Below are positions 36,666 through 48,399 of a stretch of DNA of 64,000 nt, in pieces (position 1 is the first letter of the stretch; every line of letters starts with the position of its first letter). Source of the DNA: Marsupella aquatica. Its lineage: Eukaryota > Marchantiophyta. The translations under genes and the position numbers were made by a program. The notes beneath the pieces were generated by a model. The model did no database searches. It was not told the DNA's origin and saw only the letters and a list, made by a program, of their open reading frames with translations. The stretch is from contig OZ316891.1 of assembly GCA_973895155.1 (NCBI GenBank), positions 26,846,001-26,910,000 on the forward strand. Direction: 5' to 3'.

Positions 36666-38539
36666 TGGAATGGATCATGGATAGAGGATCTTCCTCGATT
36701 CTTGAGCATTGTGTTGCTGTCATTATTATGGGTCTAATTATTATGGGTCTAGTTACGGGTCTAGTTAGAGACTCTTGTAAATCTAAAAATTCTGTGAAAA
36801 ATCCACTTCATCCCAAAAATTCTAAACCATTGGATCTGTATAATTGGACCATCTAGATTGATTTCATGTGCGAGCACTTGTGCAAACACTTGTGTGGAAC
36901 AAAAGTGAAAATTGATTCTCAGTCATTGGATGTTTCTAATTGGAGCATCTAGATTTCTTGCATGTGGGAATAGTTGTATCCATAATGGTGTGGAACAAAA
37001 ATGAGAACTGGTATCAGATTCCATTCGAATGTCATACCAAAATAGATGCATGTCAATTTCTCATCATTCTTCTCAACCAAGCCATGCCAAAATGAATGAG
37101 TGTACATGTCCAATTAACTTACCCCCCATTCCATGCCTCCACATCTATTTTACATCAACTCATCATCAAACACTATAATACACTATCCACCCAAAAAGTA
37201 TTGTAGTCTTTTACAAAATAATGAGGAAAATTTGAGAGTCAATCAGACCTGGTCTTTCATCAAAAATTGAATTTTTTTGGTACCATCAGATCCACCTAGA
37301 CACTCCTCCCACCTCAAATGTCTATCCAATGCCTGCCCACATCTGCCCAAAATGGAAATTAAATAAAATTTGGAAATATGAATATGTAAACTTTTATTAA
37401 AATATGTATACAGAGTAACTTAAAAAATAATATATTTAAAATACACTCCCCCATATTGTGCAACCATGCTTGGACACCCATCACATGTGCCCATGCACTA
37501 ACCTTCACCCTCCCCAACAACAACACTTTCACAACAACAACCTTGGGGGACTCATGCCAAGGGGGGTCTCACATCACATGGAAAGTTTTGGAGGAATAAC
37601 ACCTTAAAATATAAGTAAAAGTATTTATCACATTTTTGCAACCCTTACCTTTTAGTATAATCTTGGAATGTTCCCCATTCAGTTTTTTAATTTTAATTTT
37701 TTAAGGCAAAATCTATGAAACCCCATAGAAAAAGAACATGCAGTCACAACATTTGAACCCAAGATTTATCAGTCTTTACTCAAGTGAGCTATTACACAAC
37801 CATGCTTCTCTGGGCCAAAAACCATTATTTTAACTCTTATAACTTTCAAAACTTGATTGAAACACCTCTAATGCTCTTCCACAATAATTTATAGGTCTTT
37901 CACTAAACCCAATTAAACTGTGGACCCCCATGTTCATCCAAGGAATGTGTGTATGATGAAGTGAAATCAATTTTCAGCAAGGCGGTAACCAATGGTTTTG
38001 AGTCTCCCGATGGTATTGGTGTGTGCTCGTACAAAAGAAAATGCTCAAAAGATAGAGGAGATATATCAAACGGAAGGTTGAATGTGGAGGATTTGAGTTT
38101 TTTGACGGTTTTTGCTTACACATTGGAGAAATCGTGTTTCTACCATTCTTGATTGATCGTTTGTGAGTTACATTGAGCATTACGGCCACAAGACAGACTG
38201 GAGGACAATACTCAAAGTCTGTTAGCGAAAAAGCGCTTGTCGAGTTCAGTGGGAAGAACACACAAAACGAATGAGCCATCACTTCACACGAAGGATTCGT
38301 AGTTTTTTATTTAAGAAAACTATGGTGTGAGGGGGAGACCAAAAATTGTTTCTTTGACATAGAGGTTGCATTTGGCATCAACCTGTGTCCAGAGTGAGCT
38401 TCAGTTGAAGACTAGAGGGATGCAAACAATTCAAGCCAGGAAGCAAGCATTGTGGACAAGCGATAGTGACATAATCAAAGAAATCAATTTGCAGGGGCTA
38501 AGTTTGTGATAGTGACGAGATTACAGTGATATCTCTTAA

Positions 38540-39035
38540 TCGAGAAAGGGTTTCCAATGAGCCTTAGATTGACAAATTTTGTCAAGCTCCAAATGAGTTT
38601 TTAAATTTCTTTGCCTTTCCAATGAGTGTGAGTATAAGAAATTTTGATCATGAGTTCATGAATTCTTTTAGTTTTCCAACATTGAGTTTGACATTGACAA
38701 ATTTTATGTCAGATTTTGTCACGGTACTACAGAAGTCACAAGATTTTCAATGTCTTTAGCTTTCTAATGTGTGACATTGAGATTAATTGTCAAGAATTAG
38801 AGAGATCATGAGTATCTGAATTTCTCTAGCTTTCCAATGAAGCCTAACATTGATAGATTTTGTCAAGTACTAAAAAGATGCTGAGTTTTTATTTTACTCT
38901 AACTTTCCAATGAGTGTGACATTGAGAGATTTTATCAAGATAGTACTAAAGAGGTCACGAGTTTCTAAATCTTGATCTTGAGTTTTCCAATGATTCAAAC
39001 ATTGATTGATTTTATCAAGTACTAAGGCGATTGAT
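38540..39035. repeat. Degenerate ~90-100 bp tandem repeat
   Basis: The phrases 'tttccaatga', 'gacattgaga/acattgacaaatttt' and 'tcaagtactaa' recur in the same order at least five times (near 38550, 38620, 38690, 38760, 38830, 38910, 38990) with many mismatches and variable spacing. It reads as an old decayed tandem array. Confidence 0.6.
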
Positions 39036-40844
39036 TATTTAGTTTTACAATGTAAAGCCAATTCAAAGGGGTTTTAACTATGTACATTTCTATCGATTGG
39101 TTTTTCAAACTTGCAAATAATTAAAAAAAATACAAGCATTTTGATATAAAACACTTATATCTCTTTGACAAACATTAGAATGGTAACTTTATTTTACTAA
39201 ATGACATTTCTTCCTTTGTATTTTGATTTTTTTTACGTTTAATATCTACGGTATGGCGCCCCAAAAATTACATTTCTTTTGCCACGAACAGGAATGTGCA
39301 CGTTTGTTATTGTTAAAAGTAAGATCATTCTTGTTTGTGGCTGGTTGTGGTGATGTGGTACAACCTCGTGGCAGAGAATTTGCAAGAGACCTCTCATGGG
39401 GGTCCGTAATTAAAAAATCATATACTTATTTATGCATTATGGGCTAAAAGAAATAAGTGAGGACCTTGGGACAACAACAATCACATTAATTTTGCAACAC
39501 CAACAACCCAACCAAAATGAGTAGACTTTTGCACCCATGAAGTATAGCAAACTATCCCATGCTTTTTACTCTATCGCTCTATCATGGTCGTCTTCCCAAA
39601 TTTGGCGTCTTACTTGCCAATGAAAGACAGTGAAGCATGGAAGGACAGACCCAACAAAACAGGGAAAATGGGAGGGGTGATGATCAAGGAGAAAGGGGGA
39701 GAAACATGGATGGGAAGACAAGGAGTAAAAAACTCAATCCATGGGAAAAGGAACAACCTCCTTTACACAATGATAACTTTTATGCAAGAAATTCTTTTAC
39801 ATACTTACACCTTTTATTCCACAAAATCTTTAGTTTGCATAACAACATACTTTCTGCAATGATATATTTTTTTCTCTTTGGCACAATGACCTCTTTATAA
39901 AATATATCCTTAATATCATCTTTTATGCAACATCATCTTTTGGGTAACGATGTCTTTTACACAATAACATATTTTGTATAACAACATCTCTCGTGTAAGG
40001 CTTAGATATTGAGCTACTTTTGCATAATGACCAATCACCCAAACCTTCAAATGTGTTTTTAGAGCCCTTACTGGCTGATGGTAGGAATTATATAACATTA
40101 TCAAAAAATAAACTGAGAAATAAACCTCAACTAAGACTTTCCCCTCAAGTGCTTTCAACACTTAATGGTTCATCATTGGATCATTCCAAACTAGCCAGAG
40201 TTACTTTGCGGGTTACTTTAGTTCGTCAATAGTGAAAAAAAAGTCAAAATATCATGATTTAACACAAATAGTGACAAAGTATCCAATTCTATCCTTTTGG
40301 TGCCCCTCAACCCTACATTTGACCTAGGATGCGGTACACAACAAGGGCACACGAGAATCTGCAAATCAGGTTGGACTTATCTAGAGTATTTATAGTTAAA
40401 TTACCTATTTGGACAGGCTATTTCTTGGACTTCTTGAGGCATGGGGGTATGAAAAATTTCAATTATGTGTTAGTTGGCTTGAAGTAACAACTTATTGGAT
40501 GCCCTTGTGTGCAACTCTTTAGACCTTTTCTTATGAGGACTCTAACTAAGTGGCTTGCAGGAGTGTGATTCCCCGTCAACCAAGCAAAACTTGCTTGTGG
40601 ACTGAAGCTCACTAAGCCAACTTCATCATTTAGATGATTTTTGTGCTGTCTAAATTCATTTCTATTGCAATGGATACAAATAGCTGCAAGTTTATCAATT
40701 ACAGAATAGACATGATGGTCTATTTTGGTGGAATCTTAGTACCAATGAAGGCCAAAGTTCAGAATTAAACAAATGCAAAGCCAGTCAATGATTAGCTTTC
40801 CACATAAGATACATATTGGGGCACAAATGCATTCTAAGCTAATT

Positions 40845-41400
40845 TGACCTAGGAAAATTAGACCTGAGCTGACCTCACCTACGCCAATCTGACCAGAGAA
40901 AACCTGGGCTAAGCCAAGTTGGCCTTTGCCAACCTAATCTATCTAAGCCATCTTCAAAATTTAGACCTGTCCAGCTTTGCGCATTTTTAATTTCATTTCT
41001 ATTGGCTAAAACAGGTGTGAATTTATTGCCTGATAGTATAGACATAGCCATATACTCTGGTAAAAGATCAGTGCCACTAGAGCTTGAAGTTGAGAAATAA
41101 AAACGTACAAAGGTATATAAAATAGACTCAGAAATAGACAAAGCTAACCAGTGATCAGTTTGCCGCACTATACACAAATGTCTTCTATATAAGGCCGGTG
41201 ACACCTAAGATGATTTCACCTATGCTGATTTACCTAAGTTGACCTTAAGTTAACCTGACCTAAGCAGATCTGACCTCAGCCAAAATTTATCTGGTTAGTT
41301 TGTCACAAAAGACATGATTAAATGCCTTCTAAGCTGATTTGACCTAGGCAGATCTGACCTGAGCCAAGCTCATCTAACGTGATCTGACCTAGGAAGTCAG
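40845..41400. repeat. Short GACCTAAGC/GATCTGACC-type repeat clusters
   Basis: Variants of 'tttgacctaggcagatctg' and 'gacctgagccaa' occur many times in two clusters, about 40845-40955 and 41218-41395. The period is irregular (about 10-25 bp). Confidence 0.55.
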
Positions 41401-42404
41401 CCTTAAAAAAACATTTTCATTATGGGAGTGCTTGCACTCTTGTTTGTTTAGGTTTGATTGGTCCTCATCTTCTTTCCCCCCTTTATTCTTAAACAAAAGG
41501 ATTTTAGGGGAAAAAAAAGAAAAACAATTCAATCAATCTAGGAATTAATGTGGCATGGAAGAATTAGTAACAAAGTAAACCTAACAACTGTTTCTATGGT
41601 ATGTGAAGGGTTGTGAGGTGAATGAATGTCTTTTTTCATATGGATGGATTGCTAGTTGTGCCGAGTAGTTGTGGTGATATACATGTATGAAGGAACCAGT
41701 GTACAACATATACAAGGTATGTTGACTTAGAGATGTTTGGTTCACCCAATTTAGGTTGTGTCCATGACCAAAATAAAAAAATCACTATATACTAACACCA
41801 TACATTGGCCATAGCTTTGGCAAGTCACAAGCTGAGCTCCGTGACACAATACTCTTGAATTCTCTCTCCACTCTCCAACTCTTGACCATTGATATCTAGT
41901 GTGAGCACAATGAAGTGTTCCTCCAAGGTATAGGCCCTCTCCACTAGTCTAACCCCAGCAACACTTAAAGATGGTTAAGTTTTGCTCAGACAGTTAACTT
42001 ATATAGCTACTTGCTAGAGTTAAGTATCAACAAGTTGTTAACCCTTTCTACTTTCAACAATGTTGTTATGGATGGGGCACTTGTAAAAGAACCCTACACC
42101 CTAATTCTCCCCTGCCCCCCACCCCTTTCCCTCATCACATCAAACAACTTTACTAATTTTTTAGCACCAAACAGATTTTGCCTTTAATTTGGTACGTAGA
42201 GTCCATTTCATAGAAAAGTGGTTGGAAAATTGAAGGTCAATAAAGTTATCCTTAATGTAAAGGGGCCAAACTCAGGGCCAGAGTCCCTATTTGGTCTTTT
42301 AAGTGAGTTTCCTTAAACTCTCCTAAAGTTCCCTTGTAAGAAGTGAGTTAAGTAAATACGCAGGTGAGTTAAGAGATGGAGCGATGGAGGAACCAAAGCT
42401 GGGC

Positions 42405-42735
42405 TGCAGTGCTCAGCAGCTCGAAGCTATGGAGGCTGCAATGCTCAGCAGCTCGAAGCTATGGAGGGCTGGGCAATGTCGGGCCTGAGCAGCAGCGATG
42501 GAGGCACAATCAGGGGCACGATGCAGCGTGGAGCAATGGAGGCAAGGAAGCTAGACAGTGCTTGATCAGCAGCTTGAAGCTATGGAGGGCTTGAGCAATG
42601 TCGGGCCTGGGCAGGAAGGCACGATGCAACATTGGAGGCACGATGGGCCTGGGCAGGAAAGAGCAGAACGTCCTGGCACTAACTCGCGGCTGGCACTAAC
42701 TCGCGGCTGACACTAACTCGCGGTGAGAAGGGCCC
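42405..42735. repeat. GC-rich minisatellites
   Basis: The unit around CAGCAGCTCGAAGCTATGGAGG occurs near 42415, 42448 and, with a change, 42570. Then TGGCACTAACTCGCGGC is repeated three times at about 42675-42725. It contrasts sharply with the surrounding AT-rich DNA. Confidence 0.7.
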
Positions 42736-42984
42736 GACACTGTTGGAAGGACAAAAAACGGGATTCACCCTGTTTCTCGCCCTCGAGTACTTGAAGTTTC
42801 CAATTAGGTTAACTCACCCTTTAATTTACATACAAGTCACGACCAGTCGCCCTTAATCACGCACATTGCGGATAACTTTAATGTTACTAACAAATCCCAA
42901 CTAGACCCACATACTGGTTCCTTTTTTGTTTGTTTGTCACATTTGATTCCTTCTCGCTTGCACAATCATGCAACTCTTTTTCAT

Positions 42985-43375
42985 TCACCCTAAATTAAGT
43001 TCACACTTTTGCTTATTCCTTCTCTTTTCACCAGATTTTTTCCTTTTGGGGGCACTGCAAGTTACCATAAAATTTGAATGACAACCACAGAAAAAAAGGG
43101 CACAAGAATGTATTATAGTTTTTGATTGGGAATCCTTTCTTGACACTAGCACGACACACCTTTGGGACCCTTAAGGGCAAGCCAGGAAGGACACACAAAG
43201 CCATATCCAAGTGGGCTAGACTAAGTCTCAATTGGTGCCCTGATCTTGGGACACTTTGGAGCAATACTTGGCTACCGTTCAGGGTGGTAGCTTATTTGAA
43301 AATTGCTACGTGTGGCAACTTATGTACAGAATCCCCACCACTCAACATTGGAAGATTCCCTATATATATATAGCT
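42985..43375 (-). repeat. Uninterrupted inverted copy of repeat R (empty site)
   Basis: Its reverse complement matches 21560-21774 joined directly to about 36441-36612. At the point where the MULE sits in the other copy, this copy reads (reverse complement) CAAAGGTGTGTCGTGCTAGTGTCAAG, with a single target site and no insert. It carries one copy of the 94-bp unit instead of five. Confidence 0.88.
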
Positions 43376-44706
43376 ACCCATGCACAACAAATCAACTTGG
43401 TGTTCTTGTTGCAATCTTCAACAAGAGGAATACATCTTACATGTATTGCATTTGAAGCTGCACAGCCTCTCACTTATATGGAATTGGGCTTAGTACCCTG
43501 TCTGCTTGGCGTCACCCTCTGGTCTTGCTGGTCTCAGTCTTCAGCAAACACACATCTTCATGGCTGAACCTCTCTACCCGGGTCTCTACCTGGAGAAGAG
43601 AGATGTTCCTGTGGCACACCATGTGGGGCTATTGTGTGCTGGAATATTTGGAAAGATCGTAGTGTCGTATGCTATCAAAAGCAAATATCATCAAATATAT
43701 GCTAAAAACTTGGTGTTCGTTCCCTTTGAAGAACAAGAATGAGATGAAAAGATATTTTTAAGTGTTTTGAGTGGTTTAAAGATGGTACTCAACATCTATA
43801 AGAAAAATAGAATCTTAAACAAAATACAGAAAATTAACAAATATGAACAAAAGTGACATTTGCTGAATAATAGAATCTTAGAGATTTTAGAGGTATAGTT
43901 AAATAGCAATATTTAACTCTGTCACCATGTCTTAAGAAAGAGCTATGATATTATTTGAGACGTTGATAAGTCAAACATAACCTTGCTATAACTACTCTCT
44001 AGGTTTCTATCATAAATCTAAGTTTAAGAAATGTCTATGCTCACAAAACCCAAGATAAGTTTCGGATTGTGTGTATAGTAGTGTGTCATTAAAATGCCGG
44101 CAACATATTTCCTTTTTCAGCGATGCACAATTTTGAAGGAAAACTAATGCACATTCAGTATACCACAATGGTACTTCAAATCTATGAATTAAGAATGTCA
44201 CTACTTCTTAACATATAGATTTTTCTTTCTTGATTACATGCAATACTTATCGATCTTCCAAAGATAAGTCCTTCATGTAAATACAGAACTTGACAATAAA
44301 TGTTGTAGTTTGGATTAAGCACCGACCAACGGATCTTCTAATACATTCCACAAACTGTATTTTTATGGGTTTTACTTCTTATGATAATTGCAACATGCAT
44401 TACCATATGAAGGAGGGGTAGACTCCTAGCACAAGAATCAAATTCCAAGGCATACAAATCTTCCTTGCAAAATTGTATTACACGTACAAGGGACACAACT
44501 CCAAGATGAGAAGATGCAAATAACTATCCACATTGTCTCAAAAATGAGATTGGTATCACAATAAGTACATGAGATTGCCCACGGGCAAAGGAGAATGAAG
44601 AGACATACCTCTTCATTTCCTAAGTCTAAACTAAGTAAAATAAAAGTCAACTTTGACTAAGGGATAGTCAAATCTAAGTAAAAGTCTACAAAATAAAGTA
44701 CTAATC
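43376..44706. other. Non-coding, AT-rich
   Basis: No recognisable gene. The short plus-strand frame at 43506-43742 has no known domain. The sequence may be a decayed part of the same dispersed repeat or of another transposon. Confidence 0.45.
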
Positions 44707-46599
44707 TCATACTGTAATAGGAGGAGGGTCGACTACAAGTAGAGGGAGGCGAGCTACATAACCAAGGGCTATCTTCCCTTTGGTCTTTTGTCCCTTCAAA
44801 TACTGTCGACAAAAAAGGTCCTCACGATAACGAATCAAATGAGGCTCACTGGTCTTCCGGATGGGATGTCCATCCGGTCCGATCCAATCAAAGTAATCTG
44901 ATGGCCATGGAATGTCTAGAGTTGGAAGAGAGAAAGGTGCAATGACCTTTCTACAATGATAAACCCAACTCCAAAGGTCAGGAGTCTCAATCGTGGGTAG
45001 TCTCAACTTGTCGATAGGTAGTCATAGACCCGGCCATGAGAAATCGGAACCATGTCGTAGGTGTGTGGAAAAGGAAAAGACTCACGACCAAACATAAGTG
45101 GAGGTAAAGGAGGTACAATAGGAGTGCGTGCGTCGATGAGTGACGTAATCATCCTATCAAACTGGGCGGGAAGACAAAAAGAGGCTCAATGTCGGCAACA
45201 GAAGAGACAATAGGATGCTGAGACATCAGAGGAGTAGGAGCTATAAATGGTACACTGGGAGGCTCTATAGTCTCAGGCTCAGGGTTGGTCTCGGGAATAG
45301 GCTCAGGATTGGATTCATTTCTTTCCCTGGTAGGAGAGGGAAATGAAATATCAAGGGGTGATCTAGGGTGGTATCCTCAATGGGGAAAAATGGATCTGGA
45401 GGGGGTACTAGTGAAGGAGGTAAAGGCTCAGGGGTAGGAGATGGAGGGTGATCAGGTGTAAATATAAGAGGGATAGGTGATTCGATAATAGGAGAAGGAA
45501 TGGGATCAGGTAGAGGGGGTGTAAGTGTGGATGGAGGAGTGAGTGAAGGATCAGCAATACTTAAGTATCTCCGGCTCATCCACATCCATAGGGTGATCAG
45601 GCTGTGGTGAAGGTGCAAGGGGTGAAACATGAGGGGGTGGTGTGGTACGAGACTCGGAAAAAAAAGTACGAATACAGTCAAGTAACCGCATAGGAGTACA
45701 ACTCAAGAGTCTAGTGGCCCCGCTAGTGGCCTCATCTACCAAATGCTGGTTGAAACTAGCCACACTGCTAGTCGCTCAGCATCACCAGCAAAATCAGTCC
45801 ATGATGTATAAGAAGTGGAAGCAACAAAAGAGGGAGAAGTTATCCCTGGTAAATCAGCCGGTACTGTCGTCTGCTCCACTAGAGGGGGTCTCGGAGATGT
45901 CGTAGGCAGTGGAGTCAACTCTCTTGCTAACTCTGGCTGAGGGAACTCAAAGTGTCTCACTCTCCTCCTCCAATCGCTCAGCTCCACTGGTAACAAGTAG
46001 CCTCTCAAAAAGTAAATGTGCGCCAAGTAGGGTGTCAGATATGTATCATTGGTAGTAGACAAGACAACCACCTGCTTGGCGATCACCTCCAAAAGAGCTA
46101 GGGCCCAGTTGATCCTCCTCTTGCCGGTCCATGAAATGATGATAGAGTTGGTCAAGTAAACCATAGCCTTGGTGGGTTTGGTCGGATGAAAGATGGGTGT
46201 ACAAAGAATTAGAGTAGATGAGCTAACTCTCGGTTCCTGCACTGATCAATCTTCCAACCAGACCTCCGGTCCCTGGTACCTCTAAAGTAGGGGACATTCA
46301 AGTCCTCCCCAACAAAAATCAGTCTCTCTCCCTCCTAGCTCAACTGGTACACCTCAGAAACAATGGCGGCGGTACAAACATCAGCTGAACCTCTAGTAGA
46401 ACTCCGAAAAGCGCCAGCTCGGGGTGGACAAAGAAAATCGGCAATGATGGACCCATGTACCATATCCCAAGGAAGAAAAAGTAAGGAACTCAAGCCCATC
46501 TCTACCAGGTTAATTACTAAGGAGTCGAAAGTAAGCCTTAGGACCTGGGGGTAAAGTCACCCTAATGGCCTTACTGATTGGTAAGCTTTTGGGGGCCAT
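44707..46599 (-). pseudogene. Decayed transposon-like gene with proline-rich linker
   Basis: On the minus strand a broken coding region begins MAPKSLPISKAIRVTLPPGP at 46599. It continues through several stops and frame changes into a 168-residue open piece (46242-45736) with a WTGKRRINWALALLEVIAKQ segment followed by YLTPYLAHIYFLRGYLLP. Next comes a Pro/Ser-rich region (45763-45265, repeating PPSPTPEPLPPSL-type phrases), then a terminal piece (45006-44707) containing PWPSDYFDWIGPDGHPIRK. The layout of a helical N-terminal domain plus a long proline-rich linker resembles plant retroelement gag-like or plant-mobile-domain proteins. I do not recognise the family firmly, and no reverse transcriptase or integrase is present. 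Confidence 0.5.
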
Positions 46600-47739
46600 A
46601 GCTCAAAAAATCTGAGAAAACTCAAGAGCTCTCCTCCTAAAAACGGCTAAGCATTGAGAATCAAGAATGAAATCATAGGGATGTAAGGTAGCTGCGCTTG
46701 TGTGGGAGCAGAAATGAACTGAAAAGAGATAGAAATGAAGGAGTTTTGATCAGGCGAAGCTCTCGAATCTGTAATTTCTTCATTTTCAAGAAATCAGAGA
46801 GCATCAATGACTCAATACTCCTCAATGTCTCATCAATGGCAGTTCAGAATTGGGGTGAACGATCTCTAGGCAGTTGCGCTGCTATAGCAAGTGGAATGAG
46901 ATCAAATGGAGGTCTAACGGATGAGCATCGAAGGTTGAAGCTCGAGCCCTACTGCCGGCCGCCATGGACGTCCTTGAAGAAAAATGAAGAAAAAGTGTTC
47001 GGGCCGGCGCGGACGTCACATTAGGTTGTGGCAGGGTGGACGTCCCTACGTAGAGGCCGTCCAAGACGTCCTCGAGTTTTCCATGCAGGCCGTCATGGGA
47101 GGCGTCGGCTGTCCTTGGGTGAAAAAGTTATAGTCACTAGCCTGAATGCTTGTTGAACTGTGCTCAGGTCCACGGTTGCCTTCCCGGCCTGTTGCCTCAC
47201 CCTAAAATTGCAAATATCTATTCCTCGAATCGTGTTATTATACCTTCAAGCAAATAGACCTGAATGTGTCTTTTCTCACTGGTATTGAGATGACCATGTT
47301 GCTATTGCAGCCAACATTCCCACCAAAAATCCCTCGAATTTACCTCCATTTGTTACATTGGGTGTTTGTACATTTGAACAAATGGACCTGGACGTGTATT
47401 TTATTATTGTCATCAATGAGGATAGTGGGCTAGTTTGGCAACCACTTTTCTTGCTAAAACTAGAAGTGGACAGTTCGGATGTGGAAGCTGACCTCTACAT
47501 ATGCATCATTGCCAAATGTATTCTCCATCTGGTTCATTGGAGACCTTCTCTAGATTGCTAGAGATACACCCATTGCCAAAATTTCTCTCCATCTGATTCA
47601 TTTGAGACCTCTTTAGAAATAGGAGTGGTTGCCTTTCTGTCAATCCGGCTCATTTGGAGGTTTAGTGGGTAAAAAGGGGCCCAACCTTTCTCTCATCTAC
47701 TCCTTCATTTGGAGGTTTGGTGGGTAGAAAGGAGCACAT
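46600..47739. other. Non-coding; GGACGTCC-rich patch at 46965-47105
   Basis: GACGTCC/GGACGTCA-type sequence recurs at least five times in about 140 bp (46965-47105), with higher GC than the flanks. The remainder, including short similar phrases at 47500-47720 ('tctccatctggttcattggagacc'), has no supported gene. Confidence 0.45.
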
Positions 47740-48178
47740 CTAACCAACTGGCACTGGTCAGTTGCCCAGGGGATGAGCCTAGAACCGAGAGGTCCCAGGT
47801 TCAATCCCCCCTCCACATGCAAGGGTTGTGGAGGGTGAGTGTAAGTGTGGATGGAGTGTAGTGGTGGGAGTCCTGGTTTCTCTTCAACCCCTGGCTTATT
47901 CGCTTTGGGGCTCTGGTCCAACCCTCTCTCCCTCCTGGTAGTGGGTATGACCCCCTTGTGGGCTACCCTATAGAGGTGCATGCTCAGGAGTTTATGGTCT
48001 ATCTTCTGTTGGATGGGTCAGCGGCAGGTTTGCTTTGGGGCTCTGGTCCAACACTCTTTCCCTCCTGGTGCTGGGTATGACCCTCTTGTGAGCTACCCTA
48101 TAGAGGTGCATGCTCCCGAGTTCATCTTTTATCCTCTGTTGGATGCTTTCTGTGTTCTGTATTAAGGCAAAAAAAAAG
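47740..48178 (+). mobile_element. Probable tRNA-derived SINE with internal duplication
   Basis: The 5' part has a tRNA-like A box (TGGCACTGGTCAGTTGCCCA region, about 47749) and a B box GGTTCAATCC at 47808-47817, about 50 bp apart, as in a Pol III promoter. The body then contains a ~126-bp direct duplication (about 47930-48000 against 48056-48128, sharing 'gctaccctatagaggtgcat'). It ends in CTGTATTAAGGC plus a poly-A tract near 48178. A second, shorter copy of that tail follows at ~48200. No target duplication was confirmed. Confidence 0.6.
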
Positions 48179-48399
48179 GAGCACATATTCAGCTTTCTGT
48201 ATTAAGGCAGAAAACAAGGAACACATGTTTTCTCGCATCTGGTCTTTCATTCCGAGGTTTAGTGGGTAAAACGAAGCACCTGTGGAGATGCTGTAAATGG
48301 ATCGAGTCGTAAGGTCATTTGACCACAAAAGACGTTTAAACAAGGTGCACCTGAGATTAGGATTGATCTGATTTGAACGCAATTGCAGCTACTGTCGTT

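Larger units (their letters stand above)
36666..42369. other. Gene-free repeat-rich DNA, 5.7 kb
   Basis: No supported gene. It includes a diffuse repeat at about 38540-39030 built around 'tttccaatgagtgtgacattgagagattttatcaagta', listed separately, and at about 40845-41400 many short variants of 'gacctaggcagatctgacctgagccaa'. AT content is high and frames are short. Confidence 0.6.
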
